A stretch of DNA of 64,000 nt from JABDMH01 sp965222645 (GTDB taxonomy: Bacteria > Bacteroidota > Bacteroidia > Chitinophagales > Saprospiraceae). The position numbers and the translations under genes are program-made. How positions within the stretch are numbered: the stretch's first letter is position 1; the number at the start of each line of letters is the position of its first letter. The notes below the pieces were generated by a model. That model was not told the DNA's origin, did not search any database, and worked only from the letters and a program-made list of their open reading frames with translations. This document shows, piece after piece, positions 22,382-32,416 of the stretch. Where the stretch lies: NCBI GenBank assembly GCA_965222645.1, contig OZ244968.1:1302001-1366000 (forward strand). The letters run 5' to 3'.

Positions 22382-24781
22382 TCAATTAATCTTATTGGCC
22401 CCTTCTCCCAATGCAATTTTTTTACCCTGCCAATAAAAATTCCCCTCGGTTCCGGCAGGTAAAAAAATTGTACCATTTACATTTTGATTATTGTCAAACC
22501 GCAAATGTTGGATAATGGCACCATTCACCGTAGGATAGTTGCATTTGATTTCCTTAAGACTTCCCGGACTGGGTCTGATATCCACGGCTTTAAACCCGGG
22601 TCTAATGGGTTTGATACCAGCCAGTATTCGAAAATAAAAATGGACTGGATGTGCCGTCCAGGGGTGAACTTCCGACCGTGGATCTTGTTCCAGCCGTTTT
22701 TCCGGAGTACCGGAAAGTCCCATCGTCAACATATCCTTCCACGGCTGCAATTCTGCATTAAAGTCACCGATACCTGTTTTTTGCATCGCCTCAAACAAAT
22801 AAAAATAATAAAACAAATTTGCTCTGGAATCGAATTGCGTACGATTGTCCAGTGCTTTTTGCATAATCATTCGAGAATCTTCTTCAGAATGAGCACCGCA
22901 TAAAACAGCCAGAATACTCGCGCGTTGATCATAAAATGTTCTCTCTGGATCATCGGTGTAAATACCTTTCACATTATCAAAACATAATTCCTTTACTTTA
23001 TTGGCAATCTGCACGGCCCGGTTGCGATAAAGTGTTGCTTTTACATCATGTCCTAACCATCTCATTATCTCAGCTGCATGAAGTAAGGTATATGCGTAAT
23101 TCAATGTCAAAATGGCGGAGTTTCCATCCTTATTTACCCTCGAATTACCACCTTTGGGTACGTACCAATCTATGAACATGTGATGGCCGGACTTACCGAC
23201 TAGGCCATTTTCATTAATAATCGATTCGTAATAATCAAATACCTCCTGAATCTCTCCGGTATAAGTTTCTATTTGTAAGGGATCACCCTCCCACATCATT
23301 AAATCATACAACATATCAATCCAAATCAGGGAATACGGTGGAATTACAAATGTAGCTTTGAGTGGATAACAACTTGTAATATTGCCATCGGGCAGCCTCG
23401 AATTATTGAATTGCTCCAGTGCATTGTGGAAATAACTAAAATCACCTGTGAGACTTGTCCAGGCCATCAGGTGTGGCCTGAGATCTCCGACGTATTGTAA
23501 TTGTTCATAGTATGCATCACTAATCATATTGTCCTGAGCACAGATCTTTAATGTATGTGCACATAAATCCCAGATCTGCGTCAATAAAGTGTCTGGAGAT
23601 TCAAAGCTTCCCCGAATGGGAAACTCAGTTGCCGAGAATACATTGTAAAAGTCCTCGATAATCAATGGATCTTCTCCCGTCTCGACCGATACTTCTATAA
23701 ATCGAAAAGCACGAAACCAAATGGGCTGAAAAAGACGGTTCTGACCACCATCCATCACAATGACATCGCTGATACCCTTGACTTTTTTTCCATTGGTGAC
23801 ATTCCGGTTTCCTTTTTGATTTTCATCGTCGTACATCGCTTCGGAATATTTGATCTTCACCTTTGCATTTCTGCCACCGGATAAACGAACTTTTGGATAT
23901 CCCAGGGTCACGTATCCCTGATCTATTTCCAAGGTGCATTTTGTGCCCGGAGGAATTTCTAGGGGTTTTGATCCGAATCTAAATCCCTTTTCTAATGTGG
24001 ATAAATCCGTCTTAAAAACTGCTCCGAGTTTCTCGTGCATATCTTTTTGTCTTGCCGTTGTACGTGGTTGCAGAATCCACCCATGGCCATAACCTGTATT
24101 TGTTTTTGGTTTCGAAAAAATAGCATGAGGCCTCATCCAGTGCAGATCATCAAAATCTATTTGTTGCCAACCCCATTCATACCTGGAGGCGACCACTGAG
24201 TCGGTGGGATTACCAGCATAAAAGCCACCGATGACCTCTCCACCTCCACGCCAGTGCACAGGTTTTTCAAACATTCCCCCATTTTTTACCACCTTCCAGG
24301 AGCTATCAGCATGCGTATTGAGAAAATGCTGAGATGTTGAATGACCCTGAATTAGCAAACCGGTTTTGTGCGAAATAATGCCATAGCTGCGCTCAACACC
24401 CCAATTCATCACTTCTGCCGCGATCACATTCACTCCCACCTGTAAATACGGCGCCAGATCAATAGTTTCATATCTCCAATGCCGTATATCTGCAAGCTGA
24501 GGTCCATACCCCACCTCTGTACCATTCACATAAAGACGGTATCTGTTGTCGCCCGTGATGTGAATTATGCAAGAGTCGGGCAATTGTCTAAGCGTAAAAG
24601 ATCGACGAAAATGAATAAGTCCATAAGCCGCCTTATCAATTGATGGGTGTGTTATCCATTCCGCATTCCATTCATCAGGGTATTGATCCAAGGGGCTGTT
24701 GGCATACTGAGCTCCTAAGAAAACACATTGGGATGAAGAGAATAAAAAAATAAATATAAAATATTTGATTTGTGTCATCAA
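22382..24781 (-). CDS. Alpha-L-rhamnosidase-like glycoside hydrolase (GH78 type)
   Basis: 799 residues with a signal peptide (~1-25). An N-terminal jelly-roll resembles Bac_rhamnosid_N (WITHPSIDKAAYGLIHFRRS, YRLYVNGTEVGYGPQ). The (alpha/alpha)6 catalytic part runs ~390-700: DAYYEQLQYVGDLRPHLMAW, DGNITSCYP, WIDMLYDLMMWEGD. A short C-terminal beta-sandwich follows. The reaction would be release of terminal alpha-L-rhamnose. Family membership is clear; the exact substrate is not. Confidence 0.85.
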   Translation of the reverse strand: MMTQIKYFIFIFLFSSSQCVFLGAQYANSPLDQYPDEWNAEWITHPSIDKAAYGLIHFRRSFTLRQLPDSCIIHITGDNRYRLYVNGTEVGYGPQLADIRHWRYETIDLAPYLQVGVNVIAAEVMNWGVERSYGIISHKTGLLIQGHSTSQHFLNTHADSSWKVVKNGGMFEKPVHWRGGGEVIGGFYAGNPTDSVVASRYEWGWQQIDFDDLHWMRPHAIFSKPKTNTGYGHGWILQPRTTARQKDMHEKLGAVFKTDLSTLEKGFRFGSKPLEIPPGTKCTLEIDQGYVTLGYPKVRLSGGRNAKVKIKYSEAMYDDENQKGNRNVTNGKKVKGISDVIVMDGGQNRLFQPIWFRAFRFIEVSVETGEDPLIIEDFYNVFSATEFPIRGSFESPDTLLTQIWDLCAHTLKICAQDNMISDAYYEQLQYVGDLRPHLMAWTSLTGDFSYFHNALEQFNNSRLPDGNITSCYPLKATFVIPPYSLIWIDMLYDLMMWEGDPLQIETYTGEIQEVFDYYESIINENGLVGKSGHHMFIDWYVPKGGNSRVNKDGNSAILTLNYAYTLLHAAEIMRWLGHDVKATLYRNRAVQIANKVKELCFDNVKGIYTDDPERTFYDQRASILAVLCGAHSEEDSRMIMQKALDNRTQFDSRANLFYYFYLFEAMQKTGIGDFNAELQPWKDMLTMGLSGTPEKRLEQDPRSEVHPWTAHPVHFYFRILAGIKPIRPGFKAVDIRPSPGSLKEIKCNYPTVNGAIIQHLRFDNNQNVNGTIFLPAGTEGNFYWQGKKIALGEGANKIN

Positions 24782-24811
24782 AGCTATTCAGGATTTAAAT
24801 AAAGACTTGTT

Positions 24812-26398
24812 TTACCAAATACTTTTCAAGCCAAAAACACGACCCCGCATTACCTTTAACGGATACTGATCTGACTTAAGCATGATATCCGAATAAGGAT
24901 TTTTTGGAAAAAATATTTCGGTCATCACGGTCAAGCCATCATCTGCAAAGAGCTCTACCGATGCTACATCAAAAAACAAATGCATTTTTATATTTTCACT
25001 ATCACTAAACCTCGGAGCAATATGCCTGCCGGCAAAATCATCGCTGAAATCCGATTGACCAGCTGTGAGGCGATCGATATAATACTCGTTTTGATCCACA
25101 TCATAACCCACATACAAGAGATCTCCCTCACTGTTGTACACCTCTATTTCTACACGGCCCGATGTGGGTTTAATGATCTCGAGCTGCACCTCATACAATC
25201 CATTCCTATTCTTTACATTTCTCAGAAGTTCTACAGGTTCCTGATGATCCCCCCGTCCAAAAGCCACGGCCTCTTCCCGGATCTTTGTCACAGTTGTCAC
25301 TGGTAGTGAAGCTACCCGAAGACCCAACGGTGTTTCCTTCAAATGGAGGGTTCGGGGCAATGTCATGGCACTTCGCCAATTATCAGTGGGCACTACTTGT
25401 GCGTACTGCCAGTTGCTCATCCATCCGATAAATAACCTTCGTCCATCTTCACTGGGAATATCAGACCAGGTAACGCCTGCATAATTATCTTTACCGTAAT
25501 CCAACCACAACTCCATGTCGGGAGGATTGTCATTAATAAAAGTGCTGCCATCAAATTCACCAATAAAATATTGAGCTCCGGAACCCCCGTTGGGGTGACC
25601 CGGATTTATATTTTGAATAAGCACCCATTTCTCCAAATCTCCTGCCTGAAGCGGAAATAAATCCGGGCATTCCCAAACCCCACTGTGATTACCCTCCTCT
25701 TTACCAAACTCTCCGGTTACTTCCCACGATTTCAGATCTGTACTACTATAGAATTTCAAGTGATCATGCGACGTAACCACCATCACCCATTTATTACCTG
25801 GGTCAAACCAAAATACCTTGGGATCTCGAAAATCCTTCGAACCGGGGTTCCCGACCACCGGATTGTGCTGATATTTGCTCCATGTGCGGCCATTATCGTG
25901 GCTATAGGCAATGCTCTGAGTTTCATAATCAGTGCGGCCAGTTCTTCTTCTCTCCATATCATGATGGGTAAAAAAAGCGATCATGGGTGGTTTGCCTCCA
26001 AGGCCCAATCCCGAGGTATTTTTCCAATCAATGACTGCGCTCCCTGAAAAAATATAACCCAGGGAATCCGGAAAAAGCGCCACAGGTAGGTGCTCCCAAT
26101 GAAGGAGATCTGGACTTACCGCGTGCCCCCAATGCATCGGACCCCAAACCGTACTGTCGGGATAGTATTGGTAAAACAAATGATACTCACCCTCATAAAA
26201 GACCAATCCATTTGGATCATTCATCCACATTTTCTCCGGTGTAAAGTGAAATTGAGGCCTGTGTTGTTCTTTATAGTGCAAACTATCTAATTGTGCATCT
26301 GTGGTCACTTGTTTTCCATTTTGATCTGTACTACAACCCGCAACAAAGATCATAGCGATTATCGTCCAAAATTTCTGCTTGCTCAATTTTTTTAGCAT
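24812..26398 (-). CDS. GH32 fructan beta-fructosidase/levanase-type lipoprotein
   Basis: 528 residues with a lipoprotein signal (Cys22, VAGCST). All three GH32 signature motifs are present: WMNDPNG with nucleophile Asp61, FRDPK with transition-state Asp192, and WECPDLF with acid/base Glu243. A C-terminal beta-sandwich follows (~385-528). It hydrolyses sucrose, levan or inulin outside the cytoplasm. It sits 16 bases downstream of the sugar-porter gene, so fructose release and uptake are probably coupled. Confidence 0.93.
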   Translation of the reverse strand: MLKKLSKQKFWTIIAMIFVAGCSTDQNGKQVTTDAQLDSLHYKEQHRPQFHFTPEKMWMNDPNGLVFYEGEYHLFYQYYPDSTVWGPMHWGHAVSPDLLHWEHLPVALFPDSLGYIFSGSAVIDWKNTSGLGLGGKPPMIAFFTHHDMERRRTGRTDYETQSIAYSHDNGRTWSKYQHNPVVGNPGSKDFRDPKVFWFDPGNKWVMVVTSHDHLKFYSSTDLKSWEVTGEFGKEEGNHSGVWECPDLFPLQAGDLEKWVLIQNINPGHPNGGSGAQYFIGEFDGSTFINDNPPDMELWLDYGKDNYAGVTWSDIPSEDGRRLFIGWMSNWQYAQVVPTDNWRSAMTLPRTLHLKETPLGLRVASLPVTTVTKIREEAVAFGRGDHQEPVELLRNVKNRNGLYEVQLEIIKPTSGRVEIEVYNSEGDLLYVGYDVDQNEYYIDRLTAGQSDFSDDFAGRHIAPRFSDSENIKMHLFFDVASVELFADDGLTVMTEIFFPKNPYSDIMLKSDQYPLKVMRGRVFGLKSIW

Positions 26399-26414
26399 TT
26401 ATTCCTTTTTCCAC

Positions 26415-27746
26415 CTATGATCGCAATATTTTTTTCTCCAGCTCTTCCAGACTTATTCCCTTTGTCTCCGGCATCACAAAAAGACCAAATAATAGTTGCA
26501 ATACCATCATGCCGGCAAAAAAAGCAAAAAGAGGCCAGGGATTATCACCAACCAAATTGATAAAGAAAGGAGTTAGCATAGTGATCAATGCTGCAAATAC
26601 CCAATGTGTTCCGGAGCCCCATGCCTGACCATTGGCACGTACTTCTGTTGGAAATATTTCCGAAATAAATACCCAAATTACAGCACCCTGACCAACCGCA
26701 TGAGAAGCGATAAAAACCAGTACAAAAGTGAGAAGAATGGCCTGGCTGGCATCAGTGGCATAGGCCCAGGCCACGATACTAAGACTAATAATATATCCAA
26801 TAGAACCGATGATGATAAGCGTTTTCCTACCCATCCGGTCTATTAGATACATCCCCAATAATGTGAAAATCAAATTTACAACTCCGATGCTCGTCGATTG
26901 CAAAAGCGCATCTTCGGCACCAATGCCCGCCGCTTCAAGTAGTCGTGGAGCATAATATAGTACAAAATTTATTCCCGACAGCTGATTGAAAAAAGCGATT
27001 AAAAAGGCTAGTACTAAGGCAAACTTAAATTTTCCGGAAAACAGACCACCCCTTATTTTCTCGATAGCTGCAGTTTTTATTCGACTTACTACATTCTCGA
27101 TTTCCTCTTTTGTCTCATACATGAAAGACAATACCTTTCGGGCCTCTTCCTCTCGATTTGCTTTTATGAGCAACCACCTGGGACTATCCGGCACTGTGAG
27201 TACCCAAATGCAATATAAGGCTGCAGGTATGGCCTCCACTCCCAGCATCCATCGCCAGGAATTATTCTCGATTATATTCCCAATAAAATAATTTGAGATA
27301 AATGCAATCAAGATTCCGAAGACTATATTAAACTGATACAAGGCTACCAGTTTACCACGATTTTTTGCAGATGAGATCTCAGCTATGTAAGTGGGTGCTG
27401 CCACAGAAGATGCACCGACACCCAAGCCACCAATAAATCGAAAAAAAGAAAACGAGTACGGATCCCAAGCCATACCGGATCCCAGTGCCGAAATTAGATA
27501 TAGGATGCCAATCCAGAACAGCGTCTTTTTACGCCCGTATCGATCGCAGGGTATTCCACCGAGAAGTGCACCCACCACGGTGCCCCATAGTGCCATCGAC
27601 ATGATAAACACACCGTGAAACAAAGGACTGGTCCCCCACAGCCGTTGTATGGGCTGGTCAGCTCCCGATATCACAATGGTATCAAAACCAAAGAGGAAAC
27701 CAGCGAGAGCGACGGCAATCGACCATCTAAATACATGATTCTTCAT
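26415..27746 (-). CDS. Sugar-porter MFS transporter
   Basis: 443 residues and twelve predicted membrane segments. Sugar-porter family marks: GFDTIVISGA in helix 1, DRYGRKK after helix 2, PDSPRWLL in the central loop, DRMGRKT after helix 8 and PETKGISLEELE at the C-terminus. Likely a proton- or cation-coupled hexose symporter; next to GH32, fructose is the best guess. First gene of the minus-strand carbohydrate block; the next gene upstream is divergent. Confidence 0.92.
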   Translation of the reverse strand: MKNHVFRWSIAVALAGFLFGFDTIVISGADQPIQRLWGTSPLFHGVFIMSMALWGTVVGALLGGIPCDRYGRKKTLFWIGILYLISALGSGMAWDPYSFSFFRFIGGLGVGASSVAAPTYIAEISSAKNRGKLVALYQFNIVFGILIAFISNYFIGNIIENNSWRWMLGVEAIPAALYCIWVLTVPDSPRWLLIKANREEEARKVLSFMYETKEEIENVVSRIKTAAIEKIRGGLFSGKFKFALVLAFLIAFFNQLSGINFVLYYAPRLLEAAGIGAEDALLQSTSIGVVNLIFTLLGMYLIDRMGRKTLIIIGSIGYIISLSIVAWAYATDASQAILLTFVLVFIASHAVGQGAVIWVFISEIFPTEVRANGQAWGSGTHWVFAALITMLTPFFINLVGDNPWPLFAFFAGMMVLQLLFGLFVMPETKGISLEELEKKILRS

Positions 27747-27989
27747 CAGTTGATTTTCGTTATGATCAAATCTCTTATGTCAGATAGGGCTTGAATATAA
27801 TTGAATTCCGGCGAATCTATAGCTGGCCAAGACACCTGCTGGAGTCCCGGCAACCATAAATACACTCAAGAATGATCAAGAAAGAATGCCAACCAAATGC
27901 TGCAGATAAAAAAAACAGAAATGACATAGGGGTTTTAGATCTCTCGTTGCATCATACGATAAGAAGGCAATGCATCGAAAAAATTTTCT

Positions 27990-30359
27990 ATGAAAACGTT
28001 AACCCTTATTTTATTGATATTTCAACTCACTCCCATTTTTGCACAAAATCACTTGCAAACAGTACGCGGTACCATTCAGGACAAAGAATCGCTGGTGCCC
28101 TTGATAGGAGCAAATATTCTGATCGAAAACACGGATCCAATACTGGGCACAAGTACTGATGACCTGGGCAACTTCACGATTGACAATGTTCCGGTAGGCA
28201 GATGCAACGTTCGAGTCTCTTATCTGGGTTACGAGCCACTATTGATTAACAATATTCTGGTCACAAGCGGTAAGGAGGTAGTCCTTGACCTAAAATTGAG
28301 TGAAGCTCTCACAAGCCTAAAAGAAATCGTAGTATCTGCAGATCAAGAAAAGGCAACGCCCTTAAATGAAATGGCCTTTTCCAGTGCCCGTTCCTTCTCT
28401 GTCGAAGAAACCAGCAGGTATGCATCCAGCCTTTTTGATCCCGCCCGGATGGCGATGAATTTTGCAGGCGTCTCAACAACTGGAGGTTCTTCAGATCTGT
28501 TTAACGAGATAATAGTCCGGGGTAACTCTCCGCGTGGTGTAATCTGGAGAATGGAGGGAATAGAAATCCCAAATCCCAATCACTTTGGAGGTCTGGGGAA
28601 TAGTGGTGGAGGAATCAGTATGTTATCGAGCAGTACAATTTCAACATCAGACTTTTATACGGGCGCGTTCCCCGCGGAATTCGGAAATGCCACTGCAGGA
28701 GCCTTTGACATTAATCTTAGGAAAGGAAATAGTCAGAAGAGAGAGCACGCCATCATGCTGGGTATCCTCGGTACCGAAATAGCCTCAGAAGGACCCATGG
28801 GTCAGCAAGGAGATGCCAGCTATCTGTTTAACTTCCGGTATTCGACTTTGGGTGTACTAAAACTCATCGGTCTCAATCCGGTGGGAGATGTTCTACCCGA
28901 ATACGGTGATCTTTCCTTTAATGTCTATCTCCCTAAATCTTCATTTGGCACTATTAATATTTTCGGACTTGTAGGAAAAAACAGAGCCTTTTTTACACCT
29001 GAGCCCGACTCCTCTTTATGGGAGGAAGTCGATGATGACTACGGATTTAATGAAAAGCAAACGGTCGGCACGGTAGGTATATCTCATAGAATCCTGCTGG
29101 GTAATGATCGCTATCTTCACACGGTCTTTGCAGCATCTCTGGATAACAATTCAAATGACGACTACATACTCGACCCAGAAAATAATTATCGCCGGAAAAA
29201 AGAATTTGAGAATAATTTTTCCAACAAAATATTCAGAGTCACCAGTACATATCACAGAAAGGTAAATGCAAAAACAAGTTATAAAATAGGAGGCATTTTG
29301 AGCTATCACACATTTGATTTCTTTGCCCGAAACTATTTCGATGACACGTATGAGACTTTTCTTCAGGATACCGGAAGCGCTGGTCAGATGCAGGGATTTG
29401 TGCAGTGGAAACACAGATTAAATACACGATGGACGGCGACATTGGGTTTGCACGCAACTTATTTCGCCCTTACAGAAAAGGGCAGCTTAGAGCCGAGGAT
29501 GGCAGTCAGGTATACCCCCAACTCCAACCAAGCCTATACCTTATCCCTCGGAATTCATTCCAAACCAGAACATCCAGTTTTTTACTATAATGAAACGACA
29601 GCGAGTGACGGCGCAAGGCTTCTTCCTAACCGGAATCTGGATTATATAAAAGCCTTACATCTTGTACTCGGTTATGATAAACAGTTTAGCAAAGATCTAA
29701 GATTAAAGATTGAGGGATACTATCAGCACCTGTATGATGTTGCTGTGGAAGAAAACCCACAGAGCAAGGAATCAATGATCAATGTCCTTGATGTATGGGA
29801 TATTTTAGGTGCGGAAAAAGCAGTGGCAGAAGGCCTGGGAAAGAACTATGGAATCGATGTCTCATTTGAAAAGAATTTTACAAGATCGTACTACGCTCTT
29901 ATTACAGGCAGTATTTTCAATTCACAATTTCGAGCGATAGACAACGAATGGTACAATACTAGATTCAACAGTAATTATCAGCTTAACATACTGGCAGGAA
30001 AAGAATTTGTGGTAGGGAGAAAGAAAAATAAAATTCTGGCATTAAATGGAAAAATAGTGCAGAACGGAGGAAATCGTGCGACTCCCATCAATTTGTCTGC
30101 GTCCCGGCAAAAGGGAGAAACTATTTATTTAAATGATCGATTTTTAGAGGAACGACTGGGAAAATATTTCCGATATGATGCCGGAATAAGTTACAAAGTA
30201 AACCGGGCTAAAATGACACATACGATTATGCTCGATGTACAAAACATTACAAATAGACTCAATCCCTTATGGCGGGAATTTAGTGTGGGACTCAATGACA
30301 TAGACACCGTTACACACGCAGGGCTATTCCCGGTTTTAAATTACAGAATAGAGTTTTAA
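27990..30359 (+). CDS. TonB-dependent outer-membrane receptor
   Basis: 789 residues with a signal peptide ending near FAQN. Residues ~22-115 form a CarboxypepD-like repeat (GTIQDKESLVPLIGANILIE...LSYLGYEP). The plug follows (~130-250; FNEIIVRGNSPRGVIWRMEG) and then a 22-strand type barrel ending in aromatic-hydrophobic NYRIEF. Imports a substrate with TonB/ExbBD energy. No SusD partner follows. It faces the MFS gene across a 243-base divergent region, so it may import the same oligosaccharides. Confidence 0.9.
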   Translation: MKTLTLILLIFQLTPIFAQNHLQTVRGTIQDKESLVPLIGANILIENTDPILGTSTDDLGNFTIDNVPVGRCNVRVSYLGYEPLLINNILVTSGKEVVLDLKLSEALTSLKEIVVSADQEKATPLNEMAFSSARSFSVEETSRYASSLFDPARMAMNFAGVSTTGGSSDLFNEIIVRGNSPRGVIWRMEGIEIPNPNHFGGLGNSGGGISMLSSSTISTSDFYTGAFPAEFGNATAGAFDINLRKGNSQKREHAIMLGILGTEIASEGPMGQQGDASYLFNFRYSTLGVLKLIGLNPVGDVLPEYGDLSFNVYLPKSSFGTINIFGLVGKNRAFFTPEPDSSLWEEVDDDYGFNEKQTVGTVGISHRILLGNDRYLHTVFAASLDNNSNDDYILDPENNYRRKKEFENNFSNKIFRVTSTYHRKVNAKTSYKIGGILSYHTFDFFARNYFDDTYETFLQDTGSAGQMQGFVQWKHRLNTRWTATLGLHATYFALTEKGSLEPRMAVRYTPNSNQAYTLSLGIHSKPEHPVFYYNETTASDGARLLPNRNLDYIKALHLVLGYDKQFSKDLRLKIEGYYQHLYDVAVEENPQSKESMINVLDVWDILGAEKAVAEGLGKNYGIDVSFEKNFTRSYYALITGSIFNSQFRAIDNEWYNTRFNSNYQLNILAGKEFVVGRKKNKILALNGKIVQNGGNRATPINLSASRQKGETIYLNDRFLEERLGKYFRYDAGISYKVNRAKMTHTIMLDVQNITNRLNPLWREFSVGLNDIDTVTHAGLFPVLNYRIEF

Positions 30360-30413
30360 GAACGAAATCAAAGCCAATCAGGTCAGTATAGTTCATTTTT
30401 CTATTTTTAGAAA

Positions 30414-32135
30414 ATGATAACCGGACATCAACTGGCCTTTCTCGCTCTTATTGCAGCAGTCCTCACAGGATGCACAGAAAAAAAAGGAGACCTGCTCAAG
30501 CTCAATATTGCAACAGATGAATCGACGATACCCAATGGAGAGCATACATTTAAATTGTTTTGTAGTCCGTGCCACAGTTTTCGTCAAGATGAAATTGGCC
30601 CTGCCCTGGGTGGGATAACGAAGCAGTTAGAGACGGACTGGATCAGGTCGTTCATCTCCAATCCCCGGAAAATGAGGAATGAAAAAGACAAACGGGCCAT
30701 GGCTCTGTATGAAGAATATACAGGTACGATGCCTCCATTTTCCCATCTTGGTGAGCAGAAAATCGAAGAAATTATTGCATATATCCATTCCGTAGAGACG
30801 ATAGAAGATCCCATAGATGATATAGGTTTACCTGCGCTTGACGATCTGCTACCAGACCGAATCCTCATGAGTGAGGTGTCTTACGATCTGGATCTAAAAT
30901 GGCAACTACCCACCACCAGCGATCACAATCCCCACACGAGAATCAACAACATGACCTGCGAAAAAAAATCTGGCCGGTTGTTCATCTGTGACCTTCGTGG
31001 CTATATCTATGAGTTAGGTCCTGATGATCATCACCCCTACCTTAATATTAGAGATTACATCGCCGATTTTACTGATGCACCCGGATTAGGCACAGGACTT
31101 GGCAGTGTGGCTTTTCATCCGGATTTTTCAAATAATGGACTTTTTTATACTGCACATTCTGAACCGCCACGTACCCAGCCAGCCGATTTTGCCATAGATG
31201 ATTCAGTCGTCACTGAACTCCAGTCTGTCATCGTAGAATGGAAAATGGACGATCCGTCTGCAATTACTTTTGAGGGTACTCACCGGGAACTTTTGCGAAT
31301 TGATATGGTGACCGGTAAACACGGCATCCAGGAAATTGCATTTAATAATACTGCAAAAAATAACAACCCTGATTTCGGAATGCTCTATATCTGCATCGGT
31401 GAAGGTGCAGCTGTAGAACATGGCTTTCCCGAGCTCAGCAATCATCACGGTAGCAAAATCTGGGGTAGCATAATTAGGATAGATCCAATGGGTAATAATA
31501 GTGCGAACCAGAAATATGGCATTCCCGATGATAATCCTTTTGTAAAAAACAACTCCAAAAATAAATTGCCCGAATTATGGGCCTACGGATTTAGAAACCC
31601 TCACCGTATTTCCTGGTCTGCCGGCGGGTTGCTGATCGCATCAGATATTGGTGCGCGCTCAATCGAGGAAATAAACATAATTTCACCGGGACATTTTTAT
31701 GGATGGCCGGCAAGAGAAGGTCGATTTTTTATCAACTACACAGGTAATATTACTAAAGCTTATGCACTCCCGCAAGATGATACACTTAGCGTAACTTACC
31801 CTGTCGCATCATACGATCATGATGAAGGCAGGGCAATTTCCGGGGGTTATTTTTATTACGGAAACGAGCTGTCCTTACTGTCTAATAAGTACGTTTTTGG
31901 AGATATTACTCCTGGTACGTTATTTTTTTCTGATTTAAAACCAGATCAGGAAGAGGCTCAGATATGGAAATGGCAACCATCTGTAAACGGGAAAATTGTT
32001 GATCTCAAAGAGTTGTGTGGAAGCAACCGTGTGGATCTTCGCGTCGACTTAGATTGCGAAGGTAATCTCTATCTATTTACAAAACCCGATGGAAAGGTTT
32101 ACCGACTGCGCGAACTGAAAAAGGAAGTCGGTTAA
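30414..32135 (+). CDS. Cytochrome c-PQQ-type sugar dehydrogenase lipoprotein
   Basis: 573 residues with a lipoprotein signal (Cys20, VLTGCTE). Residues ~42-130 are a class I cytochrome c: CSPCH heme site near 51-55 and a Met ligand in GTMPPF. Residues ~160-570 are a beta-propeller of the soluble glucose/sorbosone dehydrogenase type (NNMTCEKKSGRLFICD, GLGSVAFHPDF, ELWAYGFRNPHRISW, GWPAREG). The usual order in this family is propeller then cytochrome; here the heme domain is N-terminal. It would oxidise a sugar in the periplasm and pass electrons to the chain. It begins 54 bases after the receptor gene. Confidence 0.87.
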   Translation: MITGHQLAFLALIAAVLTGCTEKKGDLLKLNIATDESTIPNGEHTFKLFCSPCHSFRQDEIGPALGGITKQLETDWIRSFISNPRKMRNEKDKRAMALYEEYTGTMPPFSHLGEQKIEEIIAYIHSVETIEDPIDDIGLPALDDLLPDRILMSEVSYDLDLKWQLPTTSDHNPHTRINNMTCEKKSGRLFICDLRGYIYELGPDDHHPYLNIRDYIADFTDAPGLGTGLGSVAFHPDFSNNGLFYTAHSEPPRTQPADFAIDDSVVTELQSVIVEWKMDDPSAITFEGTHRELLRIDMVTGKHGIQEIAFNNTAKNNNPDFGMLYICIGEGAAVEHGFPELSNHHGSKIWGSIIRIDPMGNNSANQKYGIPDDNPFVKNNSKNKLPELWAYGFRNPHRISWSAGGLLIASDIGARSIEEINIISPGHFYGWPAREGRFFINYTGNITKAYALPQDDTLSVTYPVASYDHDEGRAISGGYFYYGNELSLLSNKYVFGDITPGTLFFSDLKPDQEEAQIWKWQPSVNGKIVDLKELCGSNRVDLRVDLDCEGNLYLFTKPDGKVYRLRELKKEVG

Positions 32136-32180
32136 AGCTTATTTTAAGAAGGGTGACCATTTTGTTGTTGAACCGCTTTA

Positions 32181-32416
32181 TTAGTGAGCCAACTCCGAAA
32201 AGGTTGCCAAATCAAAAATGGCTCTTTTGGCCCTGTCTGCCTGGAGGCATGCCAGGCAGGAATATTTTCATTTTCTTCAATCGCCTGGTACACAGGCATC
32301 AGCCGATCTCAAAAAAGTGAAAATCTCACTGAGTCTGCTGAAATCCCATGAAAGCAGGTCCAAAATTGACTCATTTTGTGAAATTGGCACTTTCCGGAGT
32401 AACCCCCATTAGTTGC
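32181..32416. repeat. Small inverted-repeat mobile element (copy B, ~235 bp)
   Basis: The left end (ACTCCGAAAAGGTTGCCAA, from 32192) matches the complement of the right end (ACTCCGGAAAGTGCCAA, ending near 32401). Inside is a CTGCCTGG/CCAGGCAG hairpin (32235-32259) and no meaningful coding capacity. Shared with 7417-7440 plus 9813-9905, and in minimal form at 11286-11368. It lies between the dehydrogenase and the DUF4249 gene and reaches the latter's stop codon. Confidence 0.6.

Noticed and set aside
27990..30359. SusC of a polysaccharide utilisation locus
   Set aside because: No SusD gene follows and the length (789) is below that of typical SusC proteins (~1000).
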